Below, piece by piece: positions 60,105-64,000 of a stretch of DNA of 64,000 bases. Origin of the DNA: Tissierellaceae bacterium (GTDB lineage Bacteria > Bacillota > Clostridia > Tissierellales > Tissierellaceae). Location: positions 72,949 to 136,948 of the forward strand of contig JALNZV010000004.1 of assembly GCA_023229175.1 (NCBI GenBank), in the 5' to 3' direction. The position numbers and the translations under genes were made by a program. Below the pieces are notes generated by a model that was not told where the DNA came from, ran no database searches, and worked only from the letters and a program-made list of their open reading frames with translations. Each line of letters opens with the position of its first letter. The stretch's first letter is position 1.

Positions 60105-60195
60105 TTGGCAGCAACACCTATGGCTATGTATTGCGATTCCTCGACGCCATACGCCGCCACAGGAGTAAATAAAATTATGGAGGTGTAACTAACAT
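60105..60195 (+). promoter_or_regulatory. Structured rpsO (S15) mRNA leader
   Basis: Bases 60106-60112 (TGGCAGC) pair with 60153-60159 (GCCGCCA) with one mismatch. Inside, 60128-60135 (GTATTGCG) pairs with 60145-60152 (CGCCATAC) with one mismatch, around a 9-base loop. S15 is known to repress its own message through leader structures in many bacteria, and different lineages use different RNA shapes. This arrangement fits that theme; which published class it belongs to is not resolved. The ribosome binding site GGAGGTG (60179-60185) follows. Confidence 0.6.
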
Positions 60196-60462
60196 ATGTT
60201 GACAAAGGAAATTAAAAGCGAAATCATTGAGAACTACAAATTACACGATGGAGATACTGGTTCACCAGAAGTTCAGATAGCATTATTAACCTATAGAATT
60301 AACTCCGTCAATGAACATTTAAAGACTCATAAAAAAGATCACCATTCAAGAAGGGGTCTGTTGAAGATGGTTGGTCAAAGGAGAGGCTTTTTAAAGTATT
60401 TACAAAATAATGATATTGAAAGATATCGTTCTTTAATTGAAAGATTAGGCATTAGAGGTTAA
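60196..60462 (+). CDS. rpsO: 30S ribosomal protein S15
   Basis: Small-subunit protein of 88 residues that binds the central domain of 16S rRNA. Family motifs: DTGSPEVQIALLTYRINSVNEHLKTHKKDHHSRRGLLKMVGQRRGFLKYLQ and NDIERYRSLIERLGIR. The ATG is preceded by GGAGGTG. It is ended by a GC-rich hairpin and followed by pnp, the common rpsO-pnp pair. Confidence 0.99.
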   Translation: MLTKEIKSEIIENYKLHDGDTGSPEVQIALLTYRINSVNEHLKTHKKDHHSRRGLLKMVGQRRGFLKYLQNNDIERYRSLIERLGIRG

Positions 60463-60467
60463 TGAAG

Positions 60468-60488
60468 AGAGCGGGATATTCCCGCTCT
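60468..60488 (+). terminator. Hairpin after rpsO
   Basis: AGAGCGGGA (60468-60476) and TCCCGCTCT (60480-60488) are perfect complements around a 3-base loop. Only a loose T-rich stretch (ATTGATTTAT) follows, so termination may be partial and pnp may be read through. Such a hairpin could also be a processing site, as between rpsO and pnp elsewhere. Confidence 0.6.
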
Positions 60489-60561
60489 ATTGATTTATAC
60501 TGGATAATATTAAATTATTTAGGTTAAAATAAGTATTTCAAAACAACCGAGGAGGTATTGT

Positions 60562-62661
60562 ATGGAGAAAAAATTTCATTATAGTTTAGCAGGAAAAGAA
60601 ATTAATGTTTCCATAGGAAAAGTTGCAGAACAAGCTGGTGGGGCTTGTTTAGTTCAATATGGAGATACAGTCGTTTTGGCGACAGCAACTGCATCAAAGG
60701 AGCCTAGAGAAGGAATCGATTTCTTCCCTTTGAGCGTTGATTATGAGGAAAAATTATATGCTGTGGGGAAAATTCCAGGGGGCTTTATTAAGAGAGAGGG
60801 CAGGCCTAGCGAAAAGGCGATTTTGACTTCAAGGCTAATTGATAGACCTTTGAGACCATTATTTCCTGATGGATATAGAAACGATGTACAGGTTATTACC
60901 ACGGTTTTATCCGTAGATCAGGATTATTCTCCTGAAATAGCAGCAATGATAGGTTCTTCTATCGCACTTTCCATATCTGATATTCCATTTAATGGACCAA
61001 CAGGTTCAGTGTTAGTTGGATTAATTGATGGGGAATTCGTAATTAATCCAAATAGTGCAGAAAGGGAAAAATCCGATATTCATTTAATTGTTGCTGGTAC
61101 AAAAGAGGCGATAATGATGGTAGAAGCGGGTGCAAATGAGGTTCCTGAAGAAGTAATGTTAGATGGAATTTTAGTTGCACACGAAGAAATAAAAAAACTA
61201 TGTATTTTTATTGAACAGTTATCAGAAGAAATGGGTAAACCAAAGACAGAGTATACGTTGTTTGTACCTAACGAGGAAATAGCTGAAGAAATCATTTCAT
61301 ACGGTAAAGAGAAAATGAAAGAGGCAATTAATACTGTAGAAAAACTAGAGAGATTGGAAAATATTGATAAGATAAGCAAAGATATTAAAGAAACCTTTTT
61401 AGAAAAATATCCTGACTTTGAAAAGGATATAGATGAAACCATCGAATCCATGTTAAAAGAACAGGTTCGAAGACTTATAATAGAAGACGGAATTAGACCT
61501 GATAATAGAAAAGCAGACGAAATTAGGTTAATTACCACTGAAGTAGGTTTATTGCCTAGGGCACATGGGTCAGGCTTATTTACTAGGGGCCAAACACAAG
61601 TGTTGACAATTGCCACATTAGGTTCTATAGGAGATGCTCAGGTAATTGATGGGTTGGGAGAGGAAGAATCAAAAAGATATATGCATCACTATAACTTCCC
61701 GCCTTATTCTGTAGGTGATACTAGACCAATGAGAGGCCCAGGAAGAAGAGAAATAGGTCATGGAGCATTAGCTGAAAGGGCCTTGGAGCCTGTTATACCA
61801 TCAGAAGACGATTTTCCATATACCATAAGGTTAGTATCAGAGGTATTGAGCTCTAACGGTTCATCTTCACAAGCAAGCGTATGTGGAAGCACATTGGCCT
61901 TACTAGATGCAGGAGTACCTATTAAGGATTCAGTAGCTGGCATAGCAATGGGATTGATTAAAGAAAATGAAAAAGTTGCAATATTATCTGATATACAAGG
62001 CATGGAAGATCATTTAGGAGATATGGACTTTAAAGTAGCTGGTACTAGAAAGGGAGTTACTGCAATTCAAATGGACATCAAAATTGCTGGAATAGATAAG
62101 CCCATTTTAGAAGATGCCTTAGAAAAAGCTAAGGTTGGTAGACTATTTATTTTAGACAAGATGGCAGAGACAATTTCCTCACCTAGAGAAGAATTATCGC
62201 CCTATGCTCCCATAATGTATACCATAAATATAAATCCAGACAAAATAAGGGATATTATTGGACCTGGGGGTAAAATGATAAATAAAATAATCGATGAGAC
62301 TGGTGTAAAAATCGATATAGTAGATGATTCAGGCAAGATATTTATAGTGGCTGCCAGTGCAGAAGGTGGAGAAAAGGCAATTGACATGATTAACAGGATA
62401 GTAAAAGAGGTAGAGCCAGGAGACATTTATTTAGGCAAAGTCACTAGGATAATGAATTTTGGGGCATTTCTTGAGGTCCTAAATGGGAAAGAAGGCTTAC
62501 TCCATATATCCAATATAGCTAAGGAAAGAATTAACAAAGTAGAAGATGTTTTATCTGTTGGCGATGAAGTCCTTGTAAAAGTAATAGAAATTGACAATCA
62601 GGGTAGAATTAATTTATCTAGAAAAGCTTTGTTAACTGAAGAGCCTAAGAGTCAAGAGTAA
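60562..62661 (+). CDS. pnp: Polynucleotide phosphorylase PNPase
   Basis: Phosphorolytic 3'-5' exoribonuclease. 699 residues. Two RNase-PH-like domains (FFPLSVDYEEKLYAVGKIPGGFIKREGRPSEKAIL near 53; RAHGSGLFTRGQTQVLTIATLGS near 333) are separated by a helical domain. Active-site stretches include DFPYTIRLVSEVLSSNGSSSQASVCGSTLALLDAGVP and DMDFKVAGTRKGVTAIQMDIK. A KH domain (GPGGKMINKI at about 568) and an S1 domain (about 622-690) end the protein. CGAGGAGG precedes the start. Confidence 0.98.
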   Translation: MEKKFHYSLAGKEINVSIGKVAEQAGGACLVQYGDTVVLATATASKEPREGIDFFPLSVDYEEKLYAVGKIPGGFIKREGRPSEKAILTSRLIDRPLRPLFPDGYRNDVQVITTVLSVDQDYSPEIAAMIGSSIALSISDIPFNGPTGSVLVGLIDGEFVINPNSAEREKSDIHLIVAGTKEAIMMVEAGANEVPEEVMLDGILVAHEEIKKLCIFIEQLSEEMGKPKTEYTLFVPNEEIAEEIISYGKEKMKEAINTVEKLERLENIDKISKDIKETFLEKYPDFEKDIDETIESMLKEQVRRLIIEDGIRPDNRKADEIRLITTEVGLLPRAHGSGLFTRGQTQVLTIATLGSIGDAQVIDGLGEEESKRYMHHYNFPPYSVGDTRPMRGPGRREIGHGALAERALEPVIPSEDDFPYTIRLVSEVLSSNGSSSQASVCGSTLALLDAGVPIKDSVAGIAMGLIKENEKVAILSDIQGMEDHLGDMDFKVAGTRKGVTAIQMDIKIAGIDKPILEDALEKAKVGRLFILDKMAETISSPREELSPYAPIMYTININPDKIRDIIGPGGKMINKIIDETGVKIDIVDDSGKIFIVAASAEGGEKAIDMINRIVKEVEPGDIYLGKVTRIMNFGAFLEVLNGKEGLLHISNIAKERINKVEDVLSVGDEVLVKVIEIDNQGRINLSRKALLTEEPKSQE

Positions 62662-62670
62662 TGTGAGAAT

Positions 62671-62706
62671 ACATGAACCAGTGAAACAGGTTCATGTTTT
62701 TATTTT
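62671..62706 (+). terminator. Intrinsic terminator after pnp
   Basis: ACATGAACC (62671-62679) and GGTTCATGT (62689-62697) form a 9-bp perfect stem around a 9-base loop, directly followed by TTTTATTTTA. A convincing intrinsic terminator for rpsO-pnp. Confidence 0.8.
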
Positions 62707-62764
62707 AGTATAATAATTTATCCCTTGAATATATATAATGTAGAATATATTGGGGGGAAAAGTA

Positions 62765-63478
62765 ATGAAACTAATTATTGTCAATCGAAAAGCTTTGTTA
62801 AGTGTACTTATCGTTTTAGTGCTGTTGATTATTTCAATATTTACGTGGGTTATTTATCATAGGACCAGAGAAACATTTAACCCCGATGTCTATTACCAGG
62901 GGACAATAGATAAAAAGATTATAGCTTTTGCCTGTAATGTAGATTGGGGAAATGAATATATACCTGAAATGCTTAAGATTTTCAAAGAGAACGACATAAG
63001 AATTACATATTTTGTGACAGGTAAATGGGCTGAGAAGAACGAAGATATATTGAAAAACATTTACAATCATAATCACGAAATTGGCAACCATGGATATAAT
63101 CATGTAGATTATGACAAGTTATCCTATGAAAAAAATTATGAAGAAATATTAAAAACCCATAATATCATAAGGGATATATTAAATATAGATTCCAGGTATT
63201 TTGCCCCGCCCTCTGGCGCCTTTAACGATAATACCATAAGAGCATCTAAGGATTTGGGCTATGAATTAATCCTTTGGAGCATCGATACAATAGATTGGAG
63301 AAATGACAGCACAAAGGATGTAATAGTCAAGAGAGTAACAGAAAAGGCCCATAATGCTGCTATAGTACTAATGCATCCAACAGAATATACAGTTCAGGCT
63401 TTGCCGGAAATAATTAGTTTTTTACATCATAATGGGTATAAAATAGGTATGATTAGCGATGTTATTAAGAACAATTAG
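62765..63478 (+). CDS. YlxY-like polysaccharide deacetylase-family protein
   Basis: NodB-fold protein of 237 residues with an N-terminal membrane anchor (about 8-28). The metal-binding HxxxH motif is clear (EIGNHGYNHVDYD). The first catalytic motif, normally TFDDG, reads ACNVDWGNEYIPEML, so the paired aspartates are not conserved. RYFAPPSGAFNDNTIRASKDLGYELILWSIDTIDWRN and VLMHPTEYTVQALPEII are the later family motifs. B. subtilis has the sporulation-family gene ylxY right after pnpA, and this is its positional match. Whether it is an active deacetylase is doubtful. ATG 62765 follows GGGGGGAA. Confidence 0.85.
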   Translation: MKLIIVNRKALLSVLIVLVLLIISIFTWVIYHRTRETFNPDVYYQGTIDKKIIAFACNVDWGNEYIPEMLKIFKENDIRITYFVTGKWAEKNEDILKNIYNHNHEIGNHGYNHVDYDKLSYEKNYEEILKTHNIIRDILNIDSRYFAPPSGAFNDNTIRASKDLGYELILWSIDTIDWRNDSTKDVIVKRVTEKAHNAAIVLMHPTEYTVQALPEIISFLHHNGYKIGMISDVIKNN

Positions 63479-63492
63479 ACAGGAGGGTATAG

Positions 63493-63924
63493 ATGAAAAT
63501 AAACATTATAAATAATAGTCCATTTGAACTTCCGAAATATAAGACAGATGGTTCAGCAGGATTAGATTTGCAGGCGAATATAGACAATCCATTGGCTATT
63601 AAACCGCTTCATAGGGCATTGGTTCCAACAGGCCTTTTTATTTCAATACCAGATGGATTTGAAGCTCAAATAAGGGGAAGATCTGGACTAGCTCTAAATC
63701 ATGGAATTACGTTAGCAAACGGTATAGGAACTATCGATAGTGATTATAGGGGAGAAATTAAAGTCATCTTAGTTAATTTAAGCGATGAGGAATATATAGT
63801 TAATAAAGGGGATAGAATTGCCCAGATGGTGTTTATAAAATATGAAAAGGCAGAACTTAATATAGTAGATGATTTGGACAAGACTGATAGAGGAGTAGGA
63901 GGTTTTGGTCATTCAGGATATTAA
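63493..63924 (+). CDS. dut: Deoxyuridine 5'-triphosphate nucleotidohydrolase
   Basis: Trimeric dUTPase that keeps uracil out of DNA and makes dUMP. The five family motifs are present: GSAGLDLQAN, RGRSGLALNHGI, NGIGTIDSDYRGEIKVILVN, KGDRIAQMVF and the C-terminal RGVGGFGHSGY, which closes over the active site. Length 143 is typical. AGGAGGGT precedes ATG 63493, and the gene follows the YlxY-like gene after 14 bases. It is the last complete gene in the window. Confidence 0.97.
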   Translation: MKINIINNSPFELPKYKTDGSAGLDLQANIDNPLAIKPLHRALVPTGLFISIPDGFEAQIRGRSGLALNHGITLANGIGTIDSDYRGEIKVILVNLSDEEYIVNKGDRIAQMVFIKYEKAELNIVDDLDKTDRGVGGFGHSGY

Positions 63925-64000
63925 TATCAATTAAGATGTTATCATAATTGATAATGAATATTTTAATTATAATCTCATATATATAATAAGATATAAAATC
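63925..64000 (+). other. AT-rich end of window, no gene seen
   Basis: The last 76 bases are very AT-rich. They contain a short inverted repeat (ATCAATTA at 63926-63933 and TAATTGAT near 63945), but no open frame, ribosome binding site or convincing terminator. A promoter for the next gene may lie here but cannot be assigned without its context. Confidence 0.4.

Noticed and set aside
61080..61616. Minus-strand open frame of 178 codons
   Set aside because: Antisense to pnp, hydrophobic low-complexity translation, no ribosome binding site of the local type.
1..64000. Mobile elements, CRISPR arrays, prophage, toxin-antitoxin or defence islands
   Set aside because: No transposase, integrase, direct-repeat array or defence motif was seen; gene order and composition are uniform throughout.

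Overview
This is an AT-rich, densely coding chromosomal window of a motile Gram-positive bacterium from the low-GC Firmicutes. Tissierellia or another clostridial lineage is the most likely placement, but this is inferred from gene content and codon use, not from a marker-gene comparison. Supporting signs are CodY, FliY, CheC, CheD, PolC, a YlxY-type (sporulation-family) deacetylase-like protein, strong GGAGG ribosome binding sites and many TTG/GTG starts. Every confident gene is on the + strand. No gap between genes reaches 300 bases; the longest non-coding stretch (apart from one possible 17-codon ORF) is about 217 bases, between codY and flgB. I saw no insertion sequence, prophage, CRISPR array, tRNA or rRNA.

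Layout. (1) 1-9314: translation, competence and topology genes: trmD (cut by the window edge), rplS with its own promoter and leader, rbgA, rnhB, a FliK-C-like/FlhB-C-like pair, yraN, comM, dprA, topA. (2) 9315-10430: codY with a likely CodY box and promoter, ended by a 38-bp perfect palindrome, then a short regulatory stretch before flgB. (3) 10430-41923: a fla/che cluster of about 31.5 kb on one strand with no convincing internal terminator. It covers rod, MS ring, C ring, export ATPase, hook, stator (motAB), export gate, FlhF/FlhG, a PilZ protein, the chemotaxis core, the sigma factor FliA/SigD, a FapA-like protein and two small unknowns, one in the position of SwrB. (4) 41930-48481: rpsB with promoter and leader, tsf, pyrH, frr, uppS, cdsA, rseP, ispG. 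(5) 48515-60069: polC, then rimP, nusA, ylxR, infB, rbfA, nrnA, truB, ribF behind a strong promoter with a leader terminator. (6) 60072-64000: rpsO with promoter and leader, pnp, a YlxY-like protein, dut.

The order closely follows the Bacillus subtilis trmD-to-dut neighbourhood as I know it. The differences are informative. comM and a stator pair are present. trmFO-xerC-hslVU (between topA and codY), dxr and proS (around rseP), ylxQ (before infB) and ylxP (before rbfA) are missing from their usual places. The flagellar block is essentially complete for export, basal body, hook, motor and signal processing. Filament and cap genes, cheR and receptors must lie elsewhere.

I found no obviously new defence or mobile system. 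The points most worth a second look are the paralogous specificity-switch pair at 2500-4160, the palindrome and tiny ORF between codY and flgB, the CodY box at codY's own promoter, the leader terminator of the nusA operon, the structured ribosomal-protein leaders, the small proteins at 41134-41923, and the YlxY-like protein with an altered catalytic motif.
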